25,010 nucleotides of DNA, taken from an uncultured Muribaculaceae bacterium (lineage in GTDB: Bacteria > Bacteroidota > Bacteroidia > Bacteroidales > Muribaculaceae). The position numbers and the translations under genes are program-made. This document shows positions 13,476-20,705 of this stretch, in pieces. Where the stretch lies: positions 1 through 25,010 of the forward strand of contig CAJTYD010000045.1 of assembly GCA_910583775.1 (NCBI GenBank). Reading direction: 5' to 3'. Positions within the stretch are counted from its first letter, which is position 1. Each line of letters begins with the position of its first letter. Under the pieces are notes generated by a model, which was given only the letters and a program-made list of their open reading frames with translations, made no database searches and was not told the origin of the DNA.

Positions 13476-13592
13476 TTAACCCTGGCGAGTTTTAAATTTA
13501 GGATTCTTTTTGTTGATAACGTAAAGTCTTCCCTTGCGGCGCACGATCTTGCTGTCGGCTGTGCGTTTCTTTACTGATGCTCTTACTTTCAT
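13476..13592 (-). CDS. rpmJ: 50S ribosomal protein L36 (bL36), zinc-free form
   Basis: This is a 38-aa ORF starting MKVRASVKKRTADSK and ending NPKFKTRQG. It aligns over its whole length with L36, but the three Cys and one His that bind zinc in the E. coli protein are all replaced, making it the C-minus form. It lies between infA (32 nt upstream) and rpsM, its usual place. L36 is a late-assembling 23S-binding protein. Translated here by hand from the minus strand. Confidence 0.95.
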   Translation of the reverse strand: MKVRASVKKRTADSKIVRRKGRLYVINKKNPKFKTRQG

Positions 13593-13624
13593 GTCTTGAT
13601 TTTATTTTTAGCGAAAGTGCCGGG

Positions 13625-13843
13625 TTATTTGTATCTGAACGAAATCCTTCCTTTCGACAGATCGTAGGGCGACATCTCCACCCTCACTTTGTCTCCCGGA
13701 AGTATCTTGATGTAGTGCATTCTCATCTTGCCTGAGATATGGGCCGTTATTTTGTGTCCGTTCTCAAGCTCGACCTTGAACATTGCGTTCGACAATGCCT
13801 CGAGGATCACTCCATCCTGCTCGATTGCTGCCTGTTTTGCCAT
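13625..13843 (-). CDS. infA: Translation initiation factor IF-1
   Basis: The protein is 72 aa, exactly the usual length. It is a single OB fold with MAKQAAIEQDGVILEALSNAMFKVEL, HKITAHISGKMRMHYIKILPGDKVRVEMSPYDL and the closing KGRISFRYK. It binds the ribosomal A site during initiation with IF-2 and IF-3. It lies between map and rpmJ, the common bacterial arrangement. Confidence 0.98.
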   Translation of the reverse strand: MAKQAAIEQDGVILEALSNAMFKVELENGHKITAHISGKMRMHYIKILPGDKVRVEMSPYDLSKGRISFRYK

Positions 13844-13855
13844 TCGTCGTTTTTA

Positions 13856-14650
13856 TTATGATTTAACTGTTTCTGAAGAAATTCCAAGTGCCTCCTCGAT
13901 ATATCGGAAGGTGGTCATGATTTCCGGTTCGGTTTCGGTTATCACGATGGTGTGTTCGAAATGGGCCGACGGTTTGCGGTCCTTCGTGCGGCACTGCCAG
14001 CCGTCTCCGGAGATCACAATGTTCTTGCTTCCGAGATTGATCATGGGTTCGATGGCGATACACATTCCGGGCTTGAGCAGCGGGCCGACGCCGCGGCGTC
14101 CGTAGTTGGGCACCTCGGGGTCCTCATGCATGCTCTTGCCGATGCCGTGTCCGCACATCTCGCGCACCACGCTGTAGCCATGGTGCTCGCAATAGGTCTG
14201 CACCGCGTTGGCGATGTCGCCGATGCGGCGTCCGGCCCTGGCGGCCGCGATGCCCTTATAGAGCGACTCCTTGGTGACGGTCAGCAACGCCTCGGTCTTA
14301 GGGTCTATATCACCTACGGCGAACGTATAGCAGCTGTCGCCGCAGAAGCCGTCGAGCTCCGCAACGCAGTCGGTTCCCACGATATCTCCTTCACGCAATG
14401 CGTAATCGGAGGGGAAGCCGTGAACCACAGTCTCGTTTACCTCGATGCAAAGCGTTCCGGGGAAACCATGATAACCTAAGCATGAGGGCTTACCCCCGTT
14501 GTCGAGGATAAACTCTCTTGCTATAGTATCGAGACGGAGGGTCGTGACGCCGGGAGAGACCCATTTGGCCACTTCCCCGAGCGTGCGGCTGACAAGGTCG
14601 CAAGCCCTCCTCATCATTTCAATTTCTTCAGCTGTCTTGATATAAATCAT
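13856..14650 (-). CDS. map: Methionine aminopeptidase, type I
   Basis: The protein is 264 aa. All catalytic residues of the M24A family are in place: His77 (ETVVHGFPS), metal ligands Asp94, Asp105, His168 (MCGHGIGKSMHEDP), Glu201 (AIEPM) and Glu232 (FEHTIVIT), within three positions of E. coli numbering. It removes the initiator Met from new proteins. The segment around the first metal ligands, TDCVAELDGFCGDSCYTF, has more cysteines than usual. A GGAGG Shine-Dalgarno (14657-14661) lies 6 nt before the start. It sits 24 nt after secY and 12 nt before infA. Confidence 0.97.
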   Translation of the reverse strand: MIYIKTAEEIEMMRRACDLVSRTLGEVAKWVSPGVTTLRLDTIAREFILDNGGKPSCLGYHGFPGTLCIEVNETVVHGFPSDYALREGDIVGTDCVAELDGFCGDSCYTFAVGDIDPKTEALLTVTKESLYKGIAAARAGRRIGDIANAVQTYCEHHGYSVVREMCGHGIGKSMHEDPEVPNYGRRGVGPLLKPGMCIAIEPMINLGSKNIVISGDGWQCRTKDRKPSAHFEHTIVITETEPEIMTTFRYIEEALGISSETVKS

Positions 14651-14656
14651 CTTAAG

Positions 14657-14661
14657 CCTCC
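14657..14661 (-). promoter_or_regulatory. Shine-Dalgarno (GGAGG) of map
   Basis: On the minus strand GGAGG lies 6 nt before the map ATG (14650). Most genes in this window have no Shine-Dalgarno at all, as expected for Bacteroidetes, so this one stands out and also fixes the map start. Confidence 0.55.
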
Positions 14662-14674
14662 AAACTGCAAATCA

Positions 14675-16012
14675 TTAAAAAGCTCCGCTGCCGGTTGTGC
14701 GGCCCTTGATGCGGCCGTCCTTCATCAGACCGTCGTAGTGACGCATCAGAAGGTGACCTTCGATGATTCTCAGAGTATCGAGAATCACACCCACGAGAAT
14801 CAGCAGCGACGTTCCGCCGAAGAAAGAGGCGAAGTTTCTGTTGAGACCGCAGATATGGGCGATAGCCGGAAGGATAGCAACAATTCCAAGGAAAATAGAG
14901 CCGGGGAGCGTGATGCGCGACATAATGGAATCCAGATAGTCCACCGTCGGCTTGCCGGGCTTGATGCCGGGGATGAAACCGTTGTTGCGCTTCATGTCCT
15001 CGGCCATCTGGGCGGGGCGAACCGTGATTGCCGTGTAGAAATAAGTGAAAGCGACAATCATGATGAAATAAATGAAGTTATACCAGAAGCCGTACATATC
15101 GGTCAGGGCTCCGAAAAATCCGGTATGGTTGGTGCTGAAGCCTACCAGAGTGACAGGGATAAACATGATTGCCTGAGCGAAGATGATAGGCATCACGCCG
15201 GCGGCATTCACCTTGAGGGGAATGTACTGGCGGGCACCGCCATACTGCTTGTTGCCGACAACCTTCTTGGCATACTGCACGGGGACTTTGCGGGTTCCCT
15301 GCACAAGAAGGACGGCACCGGCAATCACTGCCAGCAAAATAAGGATCTCGACGAGGAACAGCACCAGTCCACCGGCCTCCGAATTCATCAGACGTCCGGT
15401 GAATTCCTGAATGAAGGCCTCCGGAAGACGGGCGATGATACCGATAAGGATGATGAACGAAATACCGTTACCGATACCCTTCTGGTCGATTCTCTCACCG
15501 AGCCACATGATGAACATGGAGCCTGCGGCCAGCACAATCGTCATGAAGACCACTGTCCAGAATCCCATTTCAACATGGCCTCCGGCCGCCTGAACCTGAT
15601 ATTTGAGGTTCATGAGGTAAGCCGGGCCCTGGAGCACAAGAATAAGAACCGTGAGATAGCGGGTGTATTGATTGAGTTTCATACGACCGCTCTCGCCCTC
15701 GCGCTGCATTTTCTGGAATGCGGGGAGCACCATGCCTAAAAGCTGGATCACGATCGAAGCCGTGATGTAAGGCATGATACCCAGAGCGAAGATAGAGGCC
15801 TGGGAGAACGCGCCTCCCGAGAACATGTCGAGAAGCTGCATCAGACCGTCGGCTGTGAAATTCTTAAGCGCCAGCAGCTCGTCGGGATTGATTCCCGGCA
15901 AGACCACGTAACATCCGAAGCGATAGATGATCACAAGCAGCAGCGTGATGCCGATGCGCTTGCGAAGATCTTCGACGCTCCAGATATTTTTTATTGTTTT
16001 TGTAAATCCCAT
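14675..16012 (-). CDS. secY: Preprotein translocase subunit SecY
   Basis: The protein is 445 aa with about ten hydrophobic segments. Family motifs are present: the N-terminal KTIKNIWSVEDLRKRIGITLLLVIIYRFG, the plug-domain region with GLMQLLDMFSGGAFSQASIFALGIMPYITASI, QRVEGESGR-like QREGESGRMKLNQYTRYLT, and the C5 loop NNGFIPGIKPGKPT with TLPGSIFLGIVAILP. It is the channel of the Sec translocon in the inner membrane, through which the signal-peptide proteins in the left half of the window would pass. It lies 9 nt after rplO. Confidence 0.98.
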   Translation of the reverse strand: MGFTKTIKNIWSVEDLRKRIGITLLLVIIYRFGCYVVLPGINPDELLALKNFTADGLMQLLDMFSGGAFSQASIFALGIMPYITASIVIQLLGMVLPAFQKMQREGESGRMKLNQYTRYLTVLILVLQGPAYLMNLKYQVQAAGGHVEMGFWTVVFMTIVLAAGSMFIMWLGERIDQKGIGNGISFIILIGIIARLPEAFIQEFTGRLMNSEAGGLVLFLVEILILLAVIAGAVLLVQGTRKVPVQYAKKVVGNKQYGGARQYIPLKVNAAGVMPIIFAQAIMFIPVTLVGFSTNHTGFFGALTDMYGFWYNFIYFIMIVAFTYFYTAITVRPAQMAEDMKRNNGFIPGIKPGKPTVDYLDSIMSRITLPGSIFLGIVAILPAIAHICGLNRNFASFFGGTSLLILVGVILDTLRIIEGHLLMRHYDGLMKDGRIKGRTTGSGAF

Positions 16013-16021
16013 TGTTTAGTT

Positions 16022-16468
16022 TTATTTTTTGGTTGCGGTTCCACCGGCGGCCCTGATGGCCTCCTCGGCTGATTTTGAGAAAGCGTCGGCCTCCACTTCG
16101 AGAGCATGGCTCAAAGAGCCGTTTCCGAGCACTTTAACAAGAGCCTTCTTTGAAACCAAACCGGCATCGCGGAGATCCTCCACGGTGATTTTTGCCAAGT
16201 TGCGGGCTGCAGCCAGCGTCTCGAGGGCGTCAAGGTTGATAGCCTTGTATTCAACGCGGTTGATATTCTTGAAACCGAATTTCGGAACACGACGCTGGAG
16301 AGGCATCTGACCGCCTTCGAATCCAATCTTGTGCGAATATCCCGAACGAGACTTGGCACCCTTGTGACCGCGGGTGGAAGTGCCGCCGTAACCCGAACCG
16401 GGACCACGGCCTATACGCTTGCAGCTCTTGTTGCTGCCCGGGGCCGGTGTTAAATTATGTAATTCCAT
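16022..16468 (-). CDS. rplO: 50S ribosomal protein L15 (uL15)
   Basis: The protein is 148 aa. It has the N-terminal glycine- and arginine-rich extension (KRIGRGPGSGYGGTSTRGHKGAKSRSGY) that threads into 23S rRNA, the GFEGGQMPLQRRVPKFGF motif and the C-terminal VSKKALVKVLGNGSL globular part. It is a late-assembly 50S protein. It sits between rpmD and secY as in the spc operon. Confidence 0.98.
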   Translation of the reverse strand: MELHNLTPAPGSNKSCKRIGRGPGSGYGGTSTRGHKGAKSRSGYSHKIGFEGGQMPLQRRVPKFGFKNINRVEYKAINLDALETLAAARNLAKITVEDLRDAGLVSKKALVKVLGNGSLSHALEVEADAFSKSAEEAIRAAGGTATKK

Positions 16469-16483
16469 TTCGTTTCTGTCGTT

Positions 16484-16663
16484 TTAGAGTTTTGTCACTT
16501 CAACTAAATGATGGACTTTCTTTACCATACCCATGATCGAGGGAGTATCCTCTTTCACAACCGAGTGGTTCATCTTGCGGAGTCCAAGCGCGTCGAGAGT
16601 CTCTTTCTGCACCTTGGGGCAGTTGATGCGGCTCTTTATCTGAGTGATTTTAATCTGTGCCAT
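16484..16663 (-). CDS. rpmD: 50S ribosomal protein L30 (uL30)
   Basis: This is a 59-aa ORF translated by hand: it starts MAQIKITQIKSRINCPKVQK, continues with ETLDALGLRKMNHSVVKEDT and ends VKKVHHLVEVTKL. The LGLRKMN-VV-D-P--GM---V pattern is diagnostic of L30. It lies 9 nt after rpsE and 15 nt before rplO, the normal spc order. Confidence 0.96.
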   Translation of the reverse strand: MAQIKITQIKSRINCPKVQKETLDALGLRKMNHSVVKEDTPSIMGMVKKVHHLVEVTKL

Positions 16664-16672
16664 TTCTGCTGA

Positions 16673-17191
16673 TTATTTGCCGTTAAACACTTTTTCAACC
16701 GATACGCCGCGGTTCTGTGCGACCTGCGCAGGGCTGCGGAGCTCGTCGAGAGCCGCGATAGTGGCCTTAACCAAGTTGTGAGGGTTGGAAGAACCCTTCG
16801 ACTTGGCAAGGACATCGGTTACGCCGACACTCTCAAGAACGGCACGCATGGCGCCTCCGGCCTTCACTCCGGTACCTTCCGAAGCAGGCTTGAGGAAGAT
16901 GCGCGAGCCTCCGAACTTGGCGCTCACCTCGTGAGGAATGGTTCCTTTGTGAACCGGGACCTTGATAAGGTTCTTCTTTGCAGACTCGACGCCCTTGGCG
17001 ATAGCCGCCGTAACCTCGTTGGCCTTGCCCAGACCCCAGCCGATGATGCCGTCCTCATTTCCGACAACCACGATGGCTGCGAAGCTGAAGGCACGACCTC
17101 CCTTGGTGACCTTGGTAACACGGTTGATGGCTACGAGACGGTCCTTCAATTCCAGATCATTTGTGGATTTTACTCTGTTATTCTTTCCCAT
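16673..17191 (-). CDS. rpsE: 30S ribosomal protein S5 (uS5)
   Basis: The protein is 172 aa. The N-terminal double-stranded-RNA-binding-like part holds LKDRLVAINRVTKVTKGGRAFSFAAIVVVGNEDG, including the hairpin loop that affects decoding fidelity and binds spectinomycin (around Lys-Gly-Gly 31-33). The C-terminal fold follows from GTIPHEV onward. It starts 8 nt after rplR. Confidence 0.98.
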   Translation of the reverse strand: MGKNNRVKSTNDLELKDRLVAINRVTKVTKGGRAFSFAAIVVVGNEDGIIGWGLGKANEVTAAIAKGVESAKKNLIKVPVHKGTIPHEVSAKFGGSRIFLKPASEGTGVKAGGAMRAVLESVGVTDVLAKSKGSSNPHNLVKATIAALDELRSPAQVAQNRGVSVEKVFNGK

Positions 17192-17199
17192 GATTCTTA

Positions 17200-17541
17200 T
17201 TAAAATTTAAGACCGGCCTTGCGGGCTGCATCGGCCAATGATTTAACTCTGCCATGGAAAAGATATCCGTTACGGTCGAAAACAACCGTCTCGATACCCT
17301 TCTCCTGGGCCTTCTTTGCTATCTCTTCTCCGACCTTGGCAGCGACCTCGGTCTTTGTGCCTCCCTCGAGACCCTTTGAAGAGGCGGCACAGAGAGTGGC
17401 GCCGGCAAGGTCATCGATCAGCTGGACGTAAATCGCCTTGTTGCTGCGGAAAACGCTCATGCGCGGACGCTCGGCTGTGCCGGAGACTTTGCCGCGGATA
17501 CGAGTCTTGATTTTATTTCTTCTTGCTATCTTGGATATCAT
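17200..17541 (-). CDS. rplR: 50S ribosomal protein L18 (uL18)
   Basis: The protein is 113 aa. A basic N-terminal tail (KIARRNKIKTRIRGKVSGTAERPRMSVFRSNKAIYVQLIDD) is followed by the 5S rRNA-binding fold with FDRNGYLFHGRVKSLADAARKAGLKF at the end. It forms the central protuberance with L5 and 5S rRNA. GAGG 6 nt before the ATG is a weak Shine-Dalgarno-like match. The gene lies 14 nt after rplF. Confidence 0.97.
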   Translation of the reverse strand: MISKIARRNKIKTRIRGKVSGTAERPRMSVFRSNKAIYVQLIDDLAGATLCAASSKGLEGGTKTEVAAKVGEEIAKKAQEKGIETVVFDRNGYLFHGRVKSLADAARKAGLKF

Positions 17542-17555
17542 AGTTTCCTCAAATT

Positions 17556-18110
17556 TTATTTGGCGTTAGCCGACTTTCCTGACTTGCGGCGGATAATCTC
17601 ACCGACAAACTTAATACCCTTACCCTTATAAGGCTCAGGCTTGCGTAACGAGCGGATCTTGGCGCATACCTGTCCGAGAAGCTGCTTGTCGCTCGATTCA
17701 AGGATGATAAGCGGGTTTTTGTTTCGCTCTGTCTTGGCCTCTACCTTTATTTCCTTCGGAAGCTTGATATAGATGGCGTGTGAGAAGCCGAGCGCGAGCT
17801 CAAGCACCTGCCCTGTAGAGGTGGCACGGTAGCCGACGCCGACGAGCTCCATCTCCTTCTTGTAACCCTCCGACACTCCTACAACCATGTTGTGGACAAG
17901 AGCGCGGTAGAGACCATGCATCGCACGGTGCTCGCGGTCGTCGGAAGGACGTGTGAGCTCCACTTTTCCATCTTCAACTTTGACAGTGATGTCGGGATTT
18001 ACCTCCTGCTGGAGCTCTCCCTTGGGACCTTTTACTGTCACTACATTATCCTTAACCTGTACGGTTACGCCGGCAGGTATCTCAACGGGTGCTTTACCAA
18101 TTCTTGACAT
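17556..18110 (-). CDS. rplF: 50S ribosomal protein L6 (uL6)
   Basis: The protein is 184 aa with two L6 repeats: SRIGKAPVEIPAGVTVQVKDNVVTVKGPKGEL and, near the end, the diagnostic KPEPYKGKGIKFVGEIIRRKSGKSA. It binds 23S rRNA near the sarcin-ricin loop. The start is fixed by a strong Shine-Dalgarno (18115-18122), unusual in this operon. It begins 15 nt after the rpsH stop. Confidence 0.98.
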   Translation of the reverse strand: MSRIGKAPVEIPAGVTVQVKDNVVTVKGPKGELQQEVNPDITVKVEDGKVELTRPSDDREHRAMHGLYRALVHNMVVGVSEGYKKEMELVGVGYRATSTGQVLELALGFSHAIYIKLPKEIKVEAKTERNKNPLIILESSDKQLLGQVCAKIRSLRKPEPYKGKGIKFVGEIIRRKSGKSANAK

Positions 18111-18114
18111 AAAT

Positions 18115-18122
18115 ACCTCCTT
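18115..18122 (-). promoter_or_regulatory. Consensus Shine-Dalgarno (AAGGAGGT) of rplF
   Basis: On the minus strand AAGGAGGT is followed by a 4-nt spacer and the rplF ATG at 18110. It fills most of the 15-nt rpsH-rplF gap. Nearly all other genes in the cluster show only A/T-rich upstream sequence. Confidence 0.65.
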
Positions 18123-18125
18123 CTA

Positions 18126-18524
18126 TTAATAAACGTAACACAATACTTCGCCGCCGATCTTGCGCTCGCTGGCCTCTTTGTTGGTCATCACGCCCTGTGA
18201 TGTGGAGAGGATGGCGATGCCCAGACCGTTAAGAACGCGCGGCATTTCCTTATAACCTGTATACTGGCGAAGACCCGGACGAGAGATGCGGTGGAGATTC
18301 TTGATCGCGCACACCTTGTCAACCGGATCGTATTTCAAGGCTATCTTGATGGTGCCCTGCGGGGTATTGCCCTCCTCGAACTTATAGTTGAGGATATAGC
18401 CTTGCTCGAAAAGGATCTTGGTGATTTCCCTTTTCATTTTTGAAGACGGAACCTCTACCACGCGGTGACCAGCGAGGATAGCGTTTCTCAGTCTTGTCAA
18501 ATAATCTGCTATTGGATCAGTCAT
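18126..18524 (-). CDS. rpsH: 30S ribosomal protein S8 (uS8)
   Basis: The protein is 132 aa. It begins MTDPIADYLTRLRNAILAGHRVVEVPSSKMKREITKIL and ends with the SRPGLRQYTGYKEMPRVLNGLGIAILSTSQGVMTNKEA ... GGEVLCYVY signature. S8 binds the 16S central domain and in E. coli represses the spc operon. Here a 101-nt gap with two hairpins, much longer than neighbouring gaps, separates it from rpsN. Confidence 0.98.
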   Translation of the reverse strand: MTDPIADYLTRLRNAILAGHRVVEVPSSKMKREITKILFEQGYILNYKFEEGNTPQGTIKIALKYDPVDKVCAIKNLHRISRPGLRQYTGYKEMPRVLNGLGIAILSTSQGVMTNKEASERKIGGEVLCYVY

Positions 18525-18592
18525 TGTTTTGGTTGTTAAATTGATTCAGACTTTCTGAACAATATTTAATACTCACTTTTTTCAAATTCGGT

Positions 18593-18639
18593 TCCGGAGC
18601 CCGGAGGCAAGCCGGTGACGATTCATCACCAGCTTGCCT
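18593..18639 (-). promoter_or_regulatory. Tandem hairpins spanning the rpsN stop codon, upstream of rpsH
   Basis: AGGCAAGC (18605-18612) with GCTTGCCT (18632-18639), plus GGTGA (18614-18618) with TCACC (18626-18630), form a 13-bp stem with one mismatch and a 7-nt loop. The rpsN stop codon (18626-18628) lies inside the stem. A second hairpin, TCCGG/CCGGA with a 3-nt loop (18593-18605), shares one edge base with it. No T-run follows on the minus strand, so termination is unlikely; mRNA processing, stability or translational control between rpsN and rpsH is possible. Confidence 0.5.
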
Positions 18640-18928
18640 TCTTAACTCCCGGAATCAGACCGGCAGACGCCATCTCACGGAACTGGATTCTGGAGATGCC
18701 GAACTGACGCATGTATCCTTTCGGACGGCCCGTGATCTCGCAACGGTTGTGGAGGCGCACCTTGGAAGCGTTTTTGGGAAGCTTCTGAAGCTTTGTCAAA
18801 GCCTCGTAGTTTATGTTGCCGTCCTCGTCGGCAAGCGCTGCTTTCTTAAGCGCTTCTTTCTTGGCGGCATATTTGGCAACCATGCGCTGACGCTTTACCT
18901 CGCGGGCTTTCATTGATTCTTTTGCCAT
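18626..18928 (-). CDS. rpsN: 30S ribosomal protein S14 (uS14), long zinc-free form
   Basis: The protein is 100 aa, the long type without the CxxC zinc pairs of the short form. It begins MAKESMKAREVKRQRMVAKYAAKK and carries NRCEITGRPKGYMRQFGISRIQFREMASAGLIPGVKKASW, the universal S14 C-terminus. It sits in the 30S head. It starts 5 nt before the rplE coding end and its stop codon lies in the palindrome at 18605-18639. Confidence 0.97.
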   Translation of the reverse strand: MAKESMKAREVKRQRMVAKYAAKKEALKKAALADEDGNINYEALTKLQKLPKNASKVRLHNRCEITGRPKGYMRQFGISRIQFREMASAGLIPGVKKASW

Positions 18929-18933
18929 AGCTC

Positions 18934-19482
18934 TTATTTTTCGTGTTTGAACGGAAGTCCGAATTTCTTAAGAAGCGCGAATCCCTCCTCGTCGGTCTTG
19001 GCCGATGTCACGAAGGTGATGTTCATACCCTGAAGTTTCGGAACCTGATCGATGTTGATCTCGGGGAAAATGATCTGCTCCTGAATGCCGAGCGTGTAGT
19101 TGCCGCGGCCGTCAAGCTTGGAGTTGATGCCCTTGAAGTCGCGGATTCGCGGAAGAGCCACGCGCACGAGGCGCTCCAGGAATTCATACATCTTCTCGCG
19201 GCGCAGTGTCACCATCACGCCGATAGGCATTTTCTTACGAAGCTTGAAGTTAGAGATATCTTTCCTCGAAAGAGTCGGAACGGCTTTCTGGCCAGTGATG
19301 GCGGTGAGCTCGTTGATAGATGTCTCGATAAGTTTCTTATCCTGGGTAGCCGCACCGAGACCCTGATTGATCACGATTTTCTCCAGGCGGGGAACCTGCA
19401 TCACGGTGGTATACTTGAATTCCTCCGTAAGCTCAGGAACTATTCTTTCCTTATAGTCTTTGCTAAGAGTTGTGCTGCTCAT
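18934..19482 (-). CDS. rplE: 50S ribosomal protein L5 (uL5)
   Basis: The protein is 182 aa. Signatures are VMQVPRLEKIVINQGLG, KKMPIGVMVTLRREKMYEFLERLVRVALPRIRDFKGI and NYTLGIQEQIIFPEI. It binds 5S rRNA and contacts P-site tRNA and S13. The start codon overlaps the rplX stop by one base (TAATG at 19480-19484), so translation is probably coupled. A purine-rich GAGAGGAG stretch upstream lies within the rplX codons and may be incidental. Confidence 0.98.
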   Translation of the reverse strand: MSSTTLSKDYKERIVPELTEEFKYTTVMQVPRLEKIVINQGLGAATQDKKLIETSINELTAITGQKAVPTLSRKDISNFKLRKKMPIGVMVTLRREKMYEFLERLVRVALPRIRDFKGINSKLDGRGNYTLGIQEQIIFPEINIDQVPKLQGMNITFVTSAKTDEEGFALLKKFGLPFKHEK

Positions 19483-19802
19483 TATTTAATCTCCTCTCCT
19501 GATCTTTTAGAATAGCGAACCAATTTTCCGGCCTCGTTCAGACGACGTCCGATACGGGTGGGTTTACCGGATTTCGGATCTACCACATTCAAATTAGAAA
19601 TATGCACCGGCGCCTCGATCTTCACGATACCGCCCTGAGGGTATTTCGCAGTCGGCTTAGTGCTTTTTGAAACGATGTTGATACCCTCCACGATTGCGCG
19701 GTTCTTCTTGACCTGAACCTGGAGGACGCGTCCTGTCTTGCCTTTGTCATCGCCGGCATTGACATAGACCGTATCACCCTTCTTTATATGCAATTTTGCC
19801 AT
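19482..19802 (-). CDS. rplX: 50S ribosomal protein L24 (uL24)
   Basis: The protein is 106 aa. It begins with a KOW motif, MAKLHIKKGDTVYVNAGDDKGKTGRVLQVQ, followed by VEGINIVSKSTKPTAKYPQGGIVKIEAPVHISNLNVVDPKSGKPTRIG. It is one of the two initiators of 50S assembly. It overlaps rplE by one base and follows rplN by 19 nt. Confidence 0.98.
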   Translation of the reverse strand: MAKLHIKKGDTVYVNAGDDKGKTGRVLQVQVKKNRAIVEGINIVSKSTKPTAKYPQGGIVKIEAPVHISNLNVVDPKSGKPTRIGRRLNEAGKLVRYSKRSGEEIK

Positions 19803-19821
19803 TTTGTTTTGTTTAAGACGG

Positions 19822-20187
19822 TTAAAGTACTTCAGGTGCCAACGACACGATCTTCATGTTAGTGGCACGCAGCTCGCGGGCTACGGGGCCGAAAATACGG
19901 GTTCCGCGGATTTCGCCTGCATTGTTGAGAAGAACGCATGCATTGTCGTCGAAACGGATATAGCTTCCGTCCGGACGGCGGATCTCCTTCTTGGTGCGGA
20001 CGACAACGGCTTTTGAAACCGTTCCCTTCTTCACCTCTGACGACGGGATGGTGCTCTTTACAGACACCACGATAATATCGCCTACTCCGGCGTAACGGCG
20101 GCCTGTGCCTCCGAGCACATGGATGCAGAGAGCCTCTTTTGCTCCACTGTTGTCCGCAACTGTCAAACGGGTTTCTGTCTGAATCAT
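19822..20187 (-). CDS. rplN: 50S ribosomal protein L14 (uL14)
   Basis: The protein is 121 aa. It begins MIQTETRLTVADNSGAKEALCIHVLGG and has the signature RRPDGSYIRFDDNACVLLNNAGEIRGTRIFGPVARELR. It lies at the subunit interface and contacts 16S helix 14. It starts 2 nt after the rpsQ stop. Confidence 0.98.
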   Translation of the reverse strand: MIQTETRLTVADNSGAKEALCIHVLGGTGRRYAGVGDIIVVSVKSTIPSSEVKKGTVSKAVVVRTKKEIRRPDGSYIRFDDNACVLLNNAGEIRGTRIFGPVARELRATNMKIVSLAPEVL

Positions 20188-20189
20188 GA

Positions 20190-20450
20190 TTACTTAACTT
20201 TTTCGATGATTTCTACCAGTCTCCATCTCTTTGTCTTGCTCAACGGACGAGTCTCCATCAGACGGACTGTGTCGCCTACAGAACATTCGTTGTTTTCATC
20301 GTGAGCGTGATACTTCTTTGTCTTATTGACAAATTTGCCGTAAATCGGGTGTTTCTCTTTCCACTTGATCTCAACAGTGATTGTCTTGTCGCACTTGTTG
20401 CTCGAAACAACCCCGACTCTCTCTTTTCTCAAATGTCTTTTTTCTTCCAT
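20190..20450 (-). CDS. rpsQ: 30S ribosomal protein S17 (uS17)
   Basis: The protein is 86 aa with an OB fold: EKRHLRKERVGVVSSNKCDKTITVEIKWKEKHPIYGKFVNKTKKYHAHDENNECSVGDTVRLMETRPLSKTKRWRLVEI. It binds the 16S 5' domain. The spacing to rpmC is 22 nt. Confidence 0.98.
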   Translation of the reverse strand: MEEKRHLRKERVGVVSSNKCDKTITVEIKWKEKHPIYGKFVNKTKKYHAHDENNECSVGDTVRLMETRPLSKTKRWRLVEIIEKVK

Positions 20451-20472
20451 TTTTCTAAAATCGTTTGCGGGA

Positions 20473-20691
20473 TTACTTTACTGCGGAAGCCTCTGCCTTG
20501 GCAGCGATTTCCTTCTGGCGCAACACTGTCTTCAAGCGGGCAATCTGACGACGATCCTTGGTGATCTTCGACGGATTGTCAACGGGAGATATCGCGTGCG
20601 CTACTTTCAATTCACGATAAGCCTTCTCTGAGGCCTCTATCTGGGCCTGCAGCTCCTGAATGCTTAATTCCTTGATTTCTTCCTTTTTCAT
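20473..20691 (-). CDS. rpmC: 50S ribosomal protein L29 (uL29)
   Basis: The protein is 72 aa and helical. It has the N-terminal KEEIKELSIQELQAQIEASEKAYRELKVAHAISP and the diagnostic second helix DNPSKITKDRRQIARLKTVLRQKE. It lies at the tunnel exit beside L23, where signal recognition particle and trigger factor dock. Confidence 0.97.
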   Translation of the reverse strand: MKKEEIKELSIQELQAQIEASEKAYRELKVAHAISPVDNPSKITKDRRQIARLKTVLRQKEIAAKAEASAVK

Positions 20692-20705
20692 TTATTTTAT
20701 CTCTT

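Noticed and set aside
14738..15739. A 333-codon plus-strand open frame opposite secY
   Set aside because: SecY on the minus strand is unmistakable; the antisense frame is rich in His, Asp and Glu, as expected from reversed hydrophobic codons.
18593..18639. Transcription terminator between rpsN and rpsH
   Set aside because: No T-run follows on the minus strand and essential spc genes continue directly downstream.
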